Assembly: GCF_035946055.1 (NCBI RefSeq)
Contig: NZ_CP108364.1
Location: forward strand, 5,642,001-5,706,000
From: Streptomyces sp. NBC_01341
Lineage (GTDB): Bacteria; Actinomycetota; Actinomycetes; Streptomycetales; Streptomycetaceae
DNA length: 64,000 nt
Direction of reading: 5' to 3'
Part shown: piece after piece, positions 8,135-16,199 of the stretch
Layout: each line of letters begins with the position of its first letter
How positions within the stretch are numbered: position 1 is the stretch's first letter
Notes under the pieces: model-generated
What the model saw: the letters and a program-made list of their open reading frames with translations, nothing else
What the model was told of the DNA's origin: nothing
Databases searched by the model: none
Made by a program: the position numbers and the translations under genes

Positions 8135-10081
8135 ATGACGGCCGAGCTGGTCCGGGGGCAGAACCACGCCTTGCCCCGGACCCGTCTGGAGATCAGGGTG
8201 TCGGCGGGCTCGCCCGTCGTCGCCGGGGCCACCCTCGGGGACGAGCGGGGCACGGTCCGCGGCGTCGAGTGGATCGCCCATCCCGGCTCGCACCGGCTGC
8301 CCGGGCTGGAGGTGTCGCAGCAGGCGGCGGCCGATCACCGGCTGGCCGTCGATCTCGACGCACTGCCCGACGCGGTGCACCGCGTCACCGTTCTCCTGGC
8401 GCTGCCCCTGGGTGCCGGACGGCCCGCCCGGTTCGGCGCCGTCGCCGCGCCGTTCGTCGCCGTCACGGGACTCGACGGCACGGCGATCGCCACCTTCACC
8501 CTCACGGGACTGGACACCGAGTCCGCCGTGACCGCCGTCGAGCTCTACCGCCGCCAGGGCGTCTGGAAGGTGCGTGCCGTCGGCCAGGGATATGCCGCGG
8601 GACTCGCCGAGATGCTCGCCGACCAAGGCCTTCCCGAGGCGGCGGAGCTGGCCGCCTCCATCCAGGAGGCGGTGGTGTCCGGACTCGCCCGCTCCGTGGC
8701 GCCCCCGCCGCGTACCCCGGACGGTGAGGGGGGCCGCCACCCCGCGGGCCCCGTGCCGGCCGCGGGGGACACCCGGCCCGATGCCCCGGGGCCGGGTCCC
8801 TCCCCCGTCCCGCAGGGCGAACGCACCGCCCCGCAGGGCGCCGACGCGACCGCCGGCGGGCCCGTCGACTACGCGCACCCGCGTCGTCGGGCCTCCGCCC
8901 CGCCCCCGCCCCCTCCGGCGGCGCCGCCCACCGCGCCCGGACAGCCCGCGCAGCCCGTCGCCGGCGACGCCACGGGCTGGTCCATGGACGAGCGCCTCTA
9001 CAACCAGATCTGGGGCATGTTCGAGGACCTCGCCCGAGCGGTCGCCGCCCACCGCAGCGCCGTCGACTTCGCCGAGTCCCGCATGGACCAGGAGCTCGAA
9101 CGGACCCTCTCCGACCCGCGCAGCCGCATCGGCGGGACGGGTGACCGGGCCCGGGCCGAGGCCATCGCCAGGCGTGACGAGCTGACCGCCCGGGCACGCG
9201 AGGTGCTCGACCGCGACCTGGCCCAGCTGGCCGCCGAGGCCGCCGTCGTCGAGCCGGCCCTGCCCGCAGCGTACGCGGGCTGGGACAACCCCGTCTGGCA
9301 CGCGTACCGCGTTCCCATGGAGATCCCCATGGCGCTGCGCATCGGTGACCTCCACCTTCCCGAGCGGGCCGACCTGCGCATCCCTTTGCTGGTGCGGCTG
9401 CCGCTGGAGCGGGGGATCTGGGTCGACAGCGGCCGCACCGCCTCCGAGGCCGCCGCGGCCACGGACGGTGACCAGCTGCGCGGGCTCGCGATGGGGACCG
9501 CGGTGGCCCTGGCGGCGCGGCTCATCGCCGTCCATCCCGCCCACGAGTTCTCGGTCCACGTCATCGACCCGGCGGGGTCCGGCGCCGGCGCTCTCGCGCC
9601 CCTGGTCGCCGCGGGCGCCCTCGACGGGCCGCCCGCGGCCGGCGCCGCTGGCGTGTCCTCGGTGCTCGCGCAGCTCACCCGGCGCGTGGACCTGGTGCAG
9701 ATGGCGATCCGGGCCGGCGCCGCCGACTCACTGCCACCGGACCTGGACCCCGGCGAGCAGCTGTTGATCGTCAACGACTTCCCGCACGGTTTCGACGACC
9801 GTGCCGTCACCCAACTGCGTTACCTCGCTGACGAGGGCCCCTCGGTGGGCGTGCACCTGATGATGGTGGCCGACCGGGAGGACGCCCGCGCCTACGGCCC
9901 GGTGCTCGACCCCCTGTGGCGTTCCCTGCTGCGCATCACCCCCGTGGCCGACGACCACCTCGCCGACCCCTGGGTGGGGCACGCGTGGACGTACGAGCCC
10001 CTCAGGACTCCTCGGGGCAGTCGCGTCCTGGAACAGGTCCTCGCGCTGGTGGCGGCGGCCCGGCGCGACGGTCGCCGCTGA
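8135..10081 (+). CDS. TerD-like domain fused to a degenerate FtsK/SpoIIIE-like region
   Basis: 648 residues. Residues about 1-165 form a TerD-type beta-sandwich (RTRLEIRVSAGSPVV ... AVELYRRQGVWKVRAVGQGYAAGL). Residues about 190-280 are a Pro/Ala/Gly-rich linker. Residues about 285-400 are helical with many charged heptads (DERLYNQIWGMFEDLARAV). The C-terminal 250 residues align by eye with the divergent ATPase-like unit of actinobacterial FtsK/SpoIIIE proteins: LRIPLLVRLPLERGIWVDSG where the P-loop would sit, EFSVHVIDPAGSG, and LLIVNDFPHGF at the Walker B position. No GxxxxGKS/T P-loop is present, so ATP hydrolysis is unlikely. ATG 8135 follows GAGGGGACGGGG. It may scaffold TerD partners; its function is not established. 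Confidence 0.85.
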   Translation: MTAELVRGQNHALPRTRLEIRVSAGSPVVAGATLGDERGTVRGVEWIAHPGSHRLPGLEVSQQAAADHRLAVDLDALPDAVHRVTVLLALPLGAGRPARFGAVAAPFVAVTGLDGTAIATFTLTGLDTESAVTAVELYRRQGVWKVRAVGQGYAAGLAEMLADQGLPEAAELAASIQEAVVSGLARSVAPPPRTPDGEGGRHPAGPVPAAGDTRPDAPGPGPSPVPQGERTAPQGADATAGGPVDYAHPRRRASAPPPPPPAAPPTAPGQPAQPVAGDATGWSMDERLYNQIWGMFEDLARAVAAHRSAVDFAESRMDQELERTLSDPRSRIGGTGDRARAEAIARRDELTARAREVLDRDLAQLAAEAAVVEPALPAAYAGWDNPVWHAYRVPMEIPMALRIGDLHLPERADLRIPLLVRLPLERGIWVDSGRTASEAAAATDGDQLRGLAMGTAVALAARLIAVHPAHEFSVHVIDPAGSGAGALAPLVAAGALDGPPAAGAAGVSSVLAQLTRRVDLVQMAIRAGAADSLPPDLDPGEQLLIVNDFPHGFDDRAVTQLRYLADEGPSVGVHLMMVADREDARAYGPVLDPLWRSLLRITPVADDHLADPWVGHAWTYEPLRTPRGSRVLEQVLALVAAARRDGRR

Positions 10082-10131
10082 AGGCCGAGGCCTGCCGCGG
10101 GTCACGTCCCGCTCGCCCCTGACCAGGTACT

Positions 10132-10161
10132 TTGATCACGGCTTGGCAAGGACTTTACCTT
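10132..10161 (+). promoter_or_regulatory. Candidate promoter for the terC riboswitch transcript
   Basis: TTGATC at 10132-10137, an 18-base spacer, and TACCTT at 10156-10161. The expected transcription start near 10168 lies about 24 bases before the first riboswitch stem, consistent with a long structured leader. The stretch 10130-10190 is notably AT-rich for this genome. Confidence 0.5.
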
Positions 10162-10185
10162 TTCTTGGTGCTTCATGTACTGTTC

Positions 10186-10305
10186 TTGGTGCGGAGGGGA
10201 GTACTCCCGATCGCGGCGTTCCCGTCAGTACGGACTGTGACCGGTCCCGGGGCGTCGGCCCGGCGCGCAGCCCGCGCTCCCGGGTGGAAGAGACCTCCGG
10301 CAGCG
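10186..10305 (+). ncRNA. yybP-ykoY-type (manganese) riboswitch upstream of terC
   Basis: The leader carries the hallmark GGGGAGTA (10197-10204, preceded by GGAG), a central GTCAGTACGGACTGTGACC segment (10224-10242), and the closing AGAGACCTCCG (10289-10299). CGGAGG at 10192-10197 pairs perfectly with CCTCCG at 10294-10299 as the closing stem P1. The yybP-ykoY class senses Mn2+ and is found in front of terC/alx-type and Mn-exporter genes, which matches the TerC gene that starts 48 bases downstream. The region between 10305 and 10347 has the ribosome binding site (CGGAGGCGC), so Mn2+ could control translation or termination. Assigned from motif and context; covariance search was not possible. 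Confidence 0.78.
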
Positions 10306-10346
10306 ACGACGCTGATCTATAGCCGTAGCGAACTGCCGGAGGCGCA

Positions 10347-11345
10347 GTGGACGTTTCATGGACTCTTTGGGCGCTGACCATTCTCGGTCTGAGTGCCCTC
10401 ATCGCCGTCGACTTCTTCATCGGGCGCAAGCCCCATGACGTGTCGACCAAGGAAGCCGGAATCTGGACCGTCGTCTGGATCGCGCTGGCCGCTTTCTTCG
10501 GGCTCGGTCTGCTGGTCTTCGGCGAGAGCCAGGCCTCGGGCGAGTTCTTCGCCGGCTTCATCACCGAGAAGTCGCTGAGTGTCGACAACCTCTTCGTCTT
10601 CGTCCTGATCATGGCGAAGTTCTCGGTGCCCTCCCACCTGCAGCAGCGGGTACTCCTCGTCGGTGTGCTGATCGCCCTGGTCCTGCGTGCGATCTTCATC
10701 GCCGCCGGCGCCGCGGTCATCGCCAACTTCTCGTGGGTCTTCTACATCTTCGGCGCGTTCCTGATCTACACCGCCTGGAAGCTGATCCAGGAGGCGCGGG
10801 CCGACGACGAGGACGAGGAGTTCGAGGAGAACCGGCTCCTGAAGTCGATCGAGCACCGCTTCGGCGTGGCCGACAAGTACCACGGGACCAAGCTCTTCAT
10901 CCGGAACAACGGCAAGCGCGTCATGACCCCGCTGATGGTGGTCATGCTCGCCATCGGCACCACCGATGTGCTCTTCGCGCTCGACTCCATCCCCGCGATC
11001 TTCGGCCTGACCCAGGACCCGTACATCGTGTTCACGGCCAACGCGTTCGCCCTGATGGGTCTGCGGCAGCTGTACTTCCTCATCGGCGGCCTGCTGAAGA
11101 AGCTGGTCCACCTCAGCTACGGCCTGTCGGTGATCCTCGGATTCATCGGGGTCAAGCTGGTGCTGCACGCACTGCACGAGTCCGGGGTGCACGTCCCCGA
11201 GATCTCCATCCCGTTCTCCCTCACCGTCATCTGCGGCGTCCTGGTGGTCACCACGATCACCAGCCTGATCGCCACCAGGAAGAAGACGGCGGCCGAGGAG
11301 GCCGCCAAGGAGGACGGCAACGAGAACGTCGGCGCGCGGAAGTAG
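10347..11345 (+). CDS. terC: TerC family integral membrane protein (Alx/YkoY type)
   Basis: 332 residues with about seven to nine membrane helices. TerC proteins act in metal homeostasis; members behind yybP-ykoY riboswitches export Mn2+ or help load it onto exported enzymes. Characteristic segments: FITEKSLSVDNLFVFVLIM near residue 73, which holds the conserved acidic and polar residues of helix 3, and GTTDVLFALDSIPAIFG near 205, the second Asp-containing repeat. A cytoplasmic acidic loop (DDEDEEFEEN) and a charged tail (TRKKTAAEEAAKED) are visible. GTG start 10347 follows CGGAGG. Expression is probably set by the riboswitch upstream. The neighbouring TerD genes suggest joint action at the membrane. 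Confidence 0.95.
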   Translation: MDVSWTLWALTILGLSALIAVDFFIGRKPHDVSTKEAGIWTVVWIALAAFFGLGLLVFGESQASGEFFAGFITEKSLSVDNLFVFVLIMAKFSVPSHLQQRVLLVGVLIALVLRAIFIAAGAAVIANFSWVFYIFGAFLIYTAWKLIQEARADDEDEEFEENRLLKSIEHRFGVADKYHGTKLFIRNNGKRVMTPLMVVMLAIGTTDVLFALDSIPAIFGLTQDPYIVFTANAFALMGLRQLYFLIGGLLKKLVHLSYGLSVILGFIGVKLVLHALHESGVHVPEISIPFSLTVICGVLVVTTITSLIATRKKTAAEEAAKEDGNENVGARK

Positions 11346-11359
11346 CGCCGGGCGGACAA

Positions 11360-11399
11360 GCCGACGGCCGGGCCCCCAGGGGGTGCCCGGCCGTCCGGC
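11360..11399. terminator. Bidirectional terminator between terC and the MBL gene
   Basis: GCCGACGGCCGGGC (11360-11373) pairs with GCCCGGCCGTCCGGC (11385-11399) apart from one bulged base. It sits between convergent genes that end at 11345 and 11412, so it can serve both strands. Confidence 0.7.
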
Positions 11400-11411
11400 G
11401 TTCCCGTCGCC

Positions 11412-12068
11412 TCACCAGCCGCGCTTGCGCCACTCCGGCAGGTGCGGCCGCTCGGCTCCGAGCGTCGTGTCGTGCCCGTGCCCCGGGTAGACCCACGTCT
11501 CGTCCGGCAGCCGGTCGAAGAGCTTGGTCTCCACGTCGTGGAGCAGGCTCGCGAACGCCTCGGGATCCTTGTGCGTGTTGCCGACCCCACCGGGGAAGAG
11601 GCAGTCCCCGGTGAAGAGGTGCGGGGCGCCGTGCGGGTCGTCGTAGACCAGGGCGATCGAACCGGGGGTGTGCCCCGTCAGGTGCCTGGCGGTCAGCGAG
11701 ACGGTACCGACCCGGATCGTGCCGCCGTCCTCGACCGGCTCATCGGTCGGGACGGGGATCCCCTCGGCGTCGTACCTCCCGGCGTACGTACGCGCTCCGG
11801 TCGCGGCCACCACCTCGTCCAGGGCCTGCCAGTGGTCGCCGTGCCGGTGCGTCGTCACGACGGACGCGATGCCGTCCTCCCCGATCAGGCGCAACAGGAT
11901 CGCGGCATCCGCGGCGGCGTCGATCAGGAGCTGCTCACCCGTGTTCCGGCAGCGCAGCAGATACGCGTTGTTGTTCATCGGCCCGACGGCGACCTTCGAG
12001 ATCATCAGATCCGTCAGTTCGTGCACATCCGCGGGTCCGCCGACCCTGACCGCTCCGCTGTACGTCAT
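11412..12068 (-). CDS. Metallo-beta-lactamase-fold hydrolase (glyoxalase II-like)
   Basis: 218 residues. The MBL-fold zinc ligand motif THRHGDH is present near residue 78 (HxHxDH with the first position Thr-His), together with the later ligands in HLTGHTPGSIA, TGDCLFPGGVG and a C-terminal YPGHGHDT. This pattern is that of the glyoxalase II/persulfide dioxygenase-like branch, which hydrolyses thioesters such as S-lactoyl-thiol conjugates. In an actinomycete the thiol would be mycothiol. ATG start 12068, no Shine-Dalgarno seen. It begins only 10 bases after the stop of a mycothiol-dependent-enzyme-like gene on the same strand, which supports a two-gene thiol-detoxification operon. Confidence 0.9.
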   Translation of the reverse strand: MTYSGAVRVGGPADVHELTDLMISKVAVGPMNNNAYLLRCRNTGEQLLIDAAADAAILLRLIGEDGIASVVTTHRHGDHWQALDEVVAATGARTYAGRYDAEGIPVPTDEPVEDGGTIRVGTVSLTARHLTGHTPGSIALVYDDPHGAPHLFTGDCLFPGGVGNTHKDPEAFASLLHDVETKLFDRLPDETWVYPGHGHDTTLGAERPHLPEWRKRGW

Positions 12069-12078
12069 GTGACGCAGC

Positions 12079-12768
12079 CTATAGCGGAGGCAGAGCGGGG
12101 AGGCCGCCGCCTTCGGCGGTGAGCGCGGAGCCGTCGCGGCGCCCGCAGAGCCAGCCGAGGATGTCCGCGGCGCTGCCCCGGACCGTGACCGCGGCGCCGT
12201 CGGCGCCGCCGCCGGTGGTCCAGATCCGGCCGTCCCCGGTGACCGCCGTGGTGGGGACGACACCGGGGTGCCCGGCGAACCGCTCCGCGAGGAAGTCGTT
12301 CTCCCGGATCACGAACTCCTCCGGCAGGTCCTCCAGCTCGTAGCCCGCCCCGAGATCGACGTGGTGCAGTTCGACCTCCACCCACCTGCGGAAGGGGATC
12401 CGGGAGGCGGAGTCCGTCACGCCGTTGCGCAGGGTGACCGTGCGCGACCAGTCGGCCGGCGTCGCGGCGGCGGCCAGGAAGGCCTCGCCGCTCCCGCGCA
12501 GATCGGCGAGCTGCTCCTCGAGCGGACGGGGTGCGTCCCTCTCGATGTCCGCGTCCCGGGTTTCGCTGTTCGCGTACATCGGACGCCCGTGGAGAACATT
12601 TACGAGGGCGTCGGCGTTACGTGACAGGTGGGCAAGAACATGGCCGCGGCTCCAGCCCGGCAGTCGTGAGGCTCCGGCAAGGAATCCGTCGTCCGTCTTG
12701 CCCGTGGCACTGAGCAGCCGATCGGTCGCTTCACGTACAGCTTCCAGGTCACGCGCATGGTCGATCAT
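12079..12768 (-). CDS. Maleylpyruvate isomerase family, mycothiol-dependent (DinB-like) protein
   Basis: 229 residues. The N-terminal four-helix DinB/MDMPI fold is recognisable from LPGWSRGHVLAHLSRNADALVNVLHG near residue 35, which includes a metal-ligand His, and from WVEVELHHVDLGAGYELEDLP near 145 with the remaining histidines. The C-terminal part (GRIWTTGGGADGAAVTVRGSAADILGWLCGR) is the second MDMPI domain. Family members are mycothiol-dependent isomerases or transferases; the substrate here is not evident. ATG start 12768. It lies upstream of the MBL hydrolase on the same strand and divergent from uvrA, with which it shares a 174-base control region. Confidence 0.9.
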   Translation of the reverse strand: MIDHARDLEAVREATDRLLSATGKTDDGFLAGASRLPGWSRGHVLAHLSRNADALVNVLHGRPMYANSETRDADIERDAPRPLEEQLADLRGSGEAFLAAAATPADWSRTVTLRNGVTDSASRIPFRRWVEVELHHVDLGAGYELEDLPEEFVIRENDFLAERFAGHPGVVPTTAVTGDGRIWTTGGGADGAAVTVRGSAADILGWLCGRRDGSALTAEGGGLPALPPL

Positions 12769-12942
12769 GCGCCGAGCGTAGCCTCCGACACTCGTTCGGG
12801 TGAAGGTGTCTGCGGTCGTCCGTAAATCGAATGTGCGTGCTATACGCTCGGAGTCGAAAGCTTCATACATCGCTGTGGCGCCCCCCATACCCTGGGACGG
12901 GGCTCAGTTCCCCCGCTTCTCTCCAGAAAGGTGCGAACCGGC

Positions 12943-15900
12943 GTGGCCGACCGTCTCATCGTCCGTGGCGCGCGCGAGCACAACCTGAAGAACGTCTCGC
13001 TCGATCTGCCCCGTGACTCCCTCATCGTCTTCACCGGGCTCTCCGGATCGGGCAAGTCGTCCCTCGCGTTCGACACGATCTTCGCCGAAGGGCAGCGGCG
13101 CTACGTGGAGTCCCTCTCCTCGTACGCACGCCAGTTCCTCGGCCAGATGGACAAGCCGGACGTGGACTTCATCGAAGGCCTCTCGCCCGCCGTCTCCATC
13201 GACCAGAAGTCGACCTCGCGCAACCCGCGCTCGACGGTCGGCACGATCACCGAGGTCTACGACTACCTCCGGCTGCTCTTCGCCAGGATCGGCAAGCCGC
13301 ACTGCCCCGAGTGCCACCGGCCGATCTCGCGCCAGTCGCCGCAGGCCATCGTGGACAAGGTGCTCGGCCTGCCCGAGGGCAGCCGTTTCCAGGTCCTCTC
13401 CCCGCTGGTGCGCGAACGCAAGGGCGAGTTCGTCGACCTCTTCGCCGACCTCCAGACGAAGGGCTACAGCAGGGCACGGGTGGACGGCGAGACGATCCAG
13501 CTGTCCGAGCCGCCCACGCTGAAGAAGCAGGAGAAGCACACCATCGAGGTGGTCATCGACCGCCTCACGGTGAAGGACAGCGCCAAGCGCAGGCTGACCG
13601 ACTCCGTCGAGACCGCGCTGGGCCTCTCGGGCGGCATGGTCGTCCTCGACTTCGTCGACCTCGAGCAGGACGACCCCGAGCGTGAGCGGATGTACTCCGA
13701 GCACCTCTACTGCCCGTACGACGACCTCTCCTTCGAGGAGCTGGAGCCCCGCTCCTTCTCCTTCAACTCCCCCTTCGGCGCCTGCCCCGACTGCACGGGC
13801 ATCGGCACGCGGATGGAGGTGGACCCGGAGCTGATCGTCCCGGACGAGGACAAGTCCCTCGACGAGGGCGCGATCCACCCCTGGTCGCACGGCCACACCA
13901 AGGAGTACTTCGGGCGCCAGATCAACGCGCTGGCGGAGGCCCTCGGATTCCGCACGGACATCCCGTGGGCCGGACTGCCGCAGCGCGCCAAGAAGGCCCT
14001 GCTTTATGGCCACAAGATCCAGACCGAGGTGCGCTACCGCAACAGGTACGGCCGCGAGCGCGCCTACACCACCCCGCGCTTCGAAGGCGCCGTGCAGTAC
14101 GTCAAGCGGCGTCACTCCGAGGCCGAGAGCGACTCCAGCAGGGAGCGGCTCGAGGGTTACATGCGCGAGGTGGCCTGCCCGACGTGCAAGGGCACCCGGC
14201 TCAAGCCCCTGGTGCTCGCCGTCACGGTGATGGAGAAGTCCATCGCCGAGGTCGCCGCGATGTCGATCAGCGAGTGCGCCGAGTTCCTCGGCCGCCTCAA
14301 GCTGAACGCCCGCGACAAGAAGATCGCCGAGCGGGTGCTCAAGGAGGTCAACGAGCGGCTGAGGTTCCTCGTGGACGTCGGTCTCGACTACCTCTCGCTG
14401 AACCGTGCCGCGGGCACCCTGTCCGGCGGCGAGGCCCAGCGCATCCGGCTCGCCACCCAGATCGGCTCCGGTCTCGTCGGCGTGCTCTACGTCCTGGACG
14501 AGCCGTCCATCGGGCTGCACCAGCGCGACAACCACCGGCTCATCGAGACCCTGGTCCGACTCCGGGACATGGGCAACACGCTCATCGTCGTCGAGCACGA
14601 CGAGGACACCATCAAGGTCGCCGACTGGGTCGTCGACATCGGCCCGGGCGCCGGCGAGCACGGCGGCAAGGTCGTCCACTCGGGATCGCTCAAGGAACTC
14701 CTGGCCAACAAGGAGTCGATCACCGGCCAGTACCTCTCGGGCCGGAGGGTCATCGAGATGCCGGACGTGCGGCGTCCCGTCGACCCGAAGCGCCGGCTCA
14801 CGGTGCACGGCGCCCGGGAGAACAACCTCCAGGACATCGACGTCTCCTTCCCGCTCGGTGTGCTCACGGCCGTGACCGGCGTGTCGGGCTCGGGCAAGTC
14901 GACCCTCGTCAACGACATCCTCTACACCCACCTGGCACGCGAGCTCAACGGCGCCAAGTCGGTCCCCGGGCGGCACACCCGGGTCGACGGCGACGACCTC
15001 GTCGACAAGGTCGTGCACGTGGACCAGTCGCCCATCGGCCGCACGCCCCGGTCCAACCCGGCGACGTACACCGGTGTGTTCGACCACGTCCGCAGGCTGT
15101 TCGCCGAGACGATGGAGGCGAAGGTGCGCGGCTATCTGCCGGGGCGCTTCTCCTTCAACGTCAAGGGCGGCCGCTGCGAGAACTGCTCCGGTGACGGCAC
15201 GATCAAGATCGAGATGAACTTCCTTCCCGACGTGTACGTCCCGTGCGAGGTCTGCCACGGTGCGCGATACAACCGGGAGACGCTGGAGGTCCACTACAAG
15301 GGCAAGTCCATCGCCGAGGTGCTGGACATGCCGATCGAGGAGGGCCTGGAGTTCTTCGAGGCCGTCCCGACCATCGCCCGTCACCTGCGCACACTCAACG
15401 AGGTCGGCCTCGGATACGTCAGGCTCGGCCAGTCCGCGCCGACCCTCTCCGGCGGTGAGGCACAGCGGGTGAAGCTGGCGAGCGAACTGCAGAAGCGCTC
15501 CACCGGCCGCACGGTCTACGTCCTGGACGAGCCGACGACGGGTCTGCACTTCGAGGACATCAGCAAGCTCATCTCGGTGCTGTCGGGCCTCGTCGACAAG
15601 GGCAACACGGTGATCGTCATCGAGCACAACCTCGATGTCATCAAGACCGCCGACTGGGTCGTCGACATGGGTCCCGAGGGCGGCAGCGGCGGAGGTCTCG
15701 TCATCGCCGAGGGAACCCCGGAGTACATCGCCTCGGTCCCCGCCAGCCACACCGGGAAGTTCCTCCAGGAGGTCCTCGGCGCGGACCGGGTCGCCGACGC
15801 CACGGTGCCTGCCGCGCGTAAGCCGGCCGGCCGGGCGGCCGCGAAGAAGGCGGTGGCCGCGAAGGCGACCACCGCCCGCCGGACGGCCACGGCGAGGACG

Positions 15901-15963
15901 ACCGCGAAGGCGGCGGACGGCAAGCCCGCCGCGAAGAAGGCCACCCGCACGCGGAAGGCCTGA
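12943..15963 (+). CDS. uvrA: UvrABC excinuclease subunit A
   Basis: 1006 residues. ABC-type DNA damage sensor of nucleotide excision repair, acting as a dimer that loads UvrB. Two ATP sites are visible: Walker A GLSGSGKSS near residue 27 with signature LSGGEAQR near 490, and Walker A GVSGSGKST near 648 with signature LSGGEAQR near 836. Zinc-finger cysteines occur at CPECH, CPDC, CPTC and C..C...PCEVCHG. GTG 12943 (VADRLIVRGAREHN) is chosen over GTG 12931 because AGAAAGG ends just before 12931, leaving no spacing for the earlier start. The last 50 residues are an unusual Ala/Lys/Arg-rich tail (AAAKKAVAAKATTARRTATA). Confidence 0.98.
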   Translation: MADRLIVRGAREHNLKNVSLDLPRDSLIVFTGLSGSGKSSLAFDTIFAEGQRRYVESLSSYARQFLGQMDKPDVDFIEGLSPAVSIDQKSTSRNPRSTVGTITEVYDYLRLLFARIGKPHCPECHRPISRQSPQAIVDKVLGLPEGSRFQVLSPLVRERKGEFVDLFADLQTKGYSRARVDGETIQLSEPPTLKKQEKHTIEVVIDRLTVKDSAKRRLTDSVETALGLSGGMVVLDFVDLEQDDPERERMYSEHLYCPYDDLSFEELEPRSFSFNSPFGACPDCTGIGTRMEVDPELIVPDEDKSLDEGAIHPWSHGHTKEYFGRQINALAEALGFRTDIPWAGLPQRAKKALLYGHKIQTEVRYRNRYGRERAYTTPRFEGAVQYVKRRHSEAESDSSRERLEGYMREVACPTCKGTRLKPLVLAVTVMEKSIAEVAAMSISECAEFLGRLKLNARDKKIAERVLKEVNERLRFLVDVGLDYLSLNRAAGTLSGGEAQRIRLATQIGSGLVGVLYVLDEPSIGLHQRDNHRLIETLVRLRDMGNTLIVVEHDEDTIKVADWVVDIGPGAGEHGGKVVHSGSLKELLANKESITGQYLSGRRVIEMPDVRRPVDPKRRLTVHGARENNLQDIDVSFPLGVLTAVTGVSGSGKSTLVNDILYTHLARELNGAKSVPGRHTRVDGDDLVDKVVHVDQSPIGRTPRSNPATYTGVFDHVRRLFAETMEAKVRGYLPGRFSFNVKGGRCENCSGDGTIKIEMNFLPDVYVPCEVCHGARYNRETLEVHYKGKSIAEVLDMPIEEGLEFFEAVPTIARHLRTLNEVGLGYVRLGQSAPTLSGGEAQRVKLASELQKRSTGRTVYVLDEPTTGLHFEDISKLISVLSGLVDKGNTVIVIEHNLDVIKTADWVVDMGPEGGSGGGLVIAEGTPEYIASVPASHTGKFLQEVLGADRVADATVPAARKPAGRAAAKKAVAAKATTARRTATARTTAKAADGKPAAKKATRTRKA

Positions 15964-15980
15964 CACCGCACGCACGGGGG

Positions 15981-16022
15981 CGGCCCCCGGTACCGAGGGG
16001 CCGGCCCCGGTGCCGGGGGCCG
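15981..16022 (+). terminator. Terminator after uvrA
   Basis: CGGCCCCCGGTACCG (15981-15995) pairs with CGGTGCCGGGGGCCG (16008-16022) with one mismatch. The loop itself contains a self-complementary GGGGCCGGCCCC, giving a very stable structure 18 bases past the stop codon. Confidence 0.7.
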
Positions 16023-16199
16023 TGCCGCGTCCGGTGCCGGCGGCGGGCGGTGAGGGCCGGTGGGGCCGGTGGGAAGGCCGTCGATCTCCGCCGGTATCGT
16101 CGGGTCTGTCGCCCATGCCCCCGGGCGCGACCCGGGTCCGTGCACCCGGTGCCCCGGACGGATACGGCGGCCCTCTGTCCCCCTACCCGTGGAGACCGC

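Noticed and set aside
10132..10377. 81-codon open frame before terC
   Set aside because: It lies over the riboswitch and ribosome binding site of terC and has no coding signature.
12769..12942. LexA (SOS) box upstream of uvrA
   Set aside because: Only one good half-site (GTTCG near 12794) is present; the other half matches 3 of 5 bases. Not enough to call.
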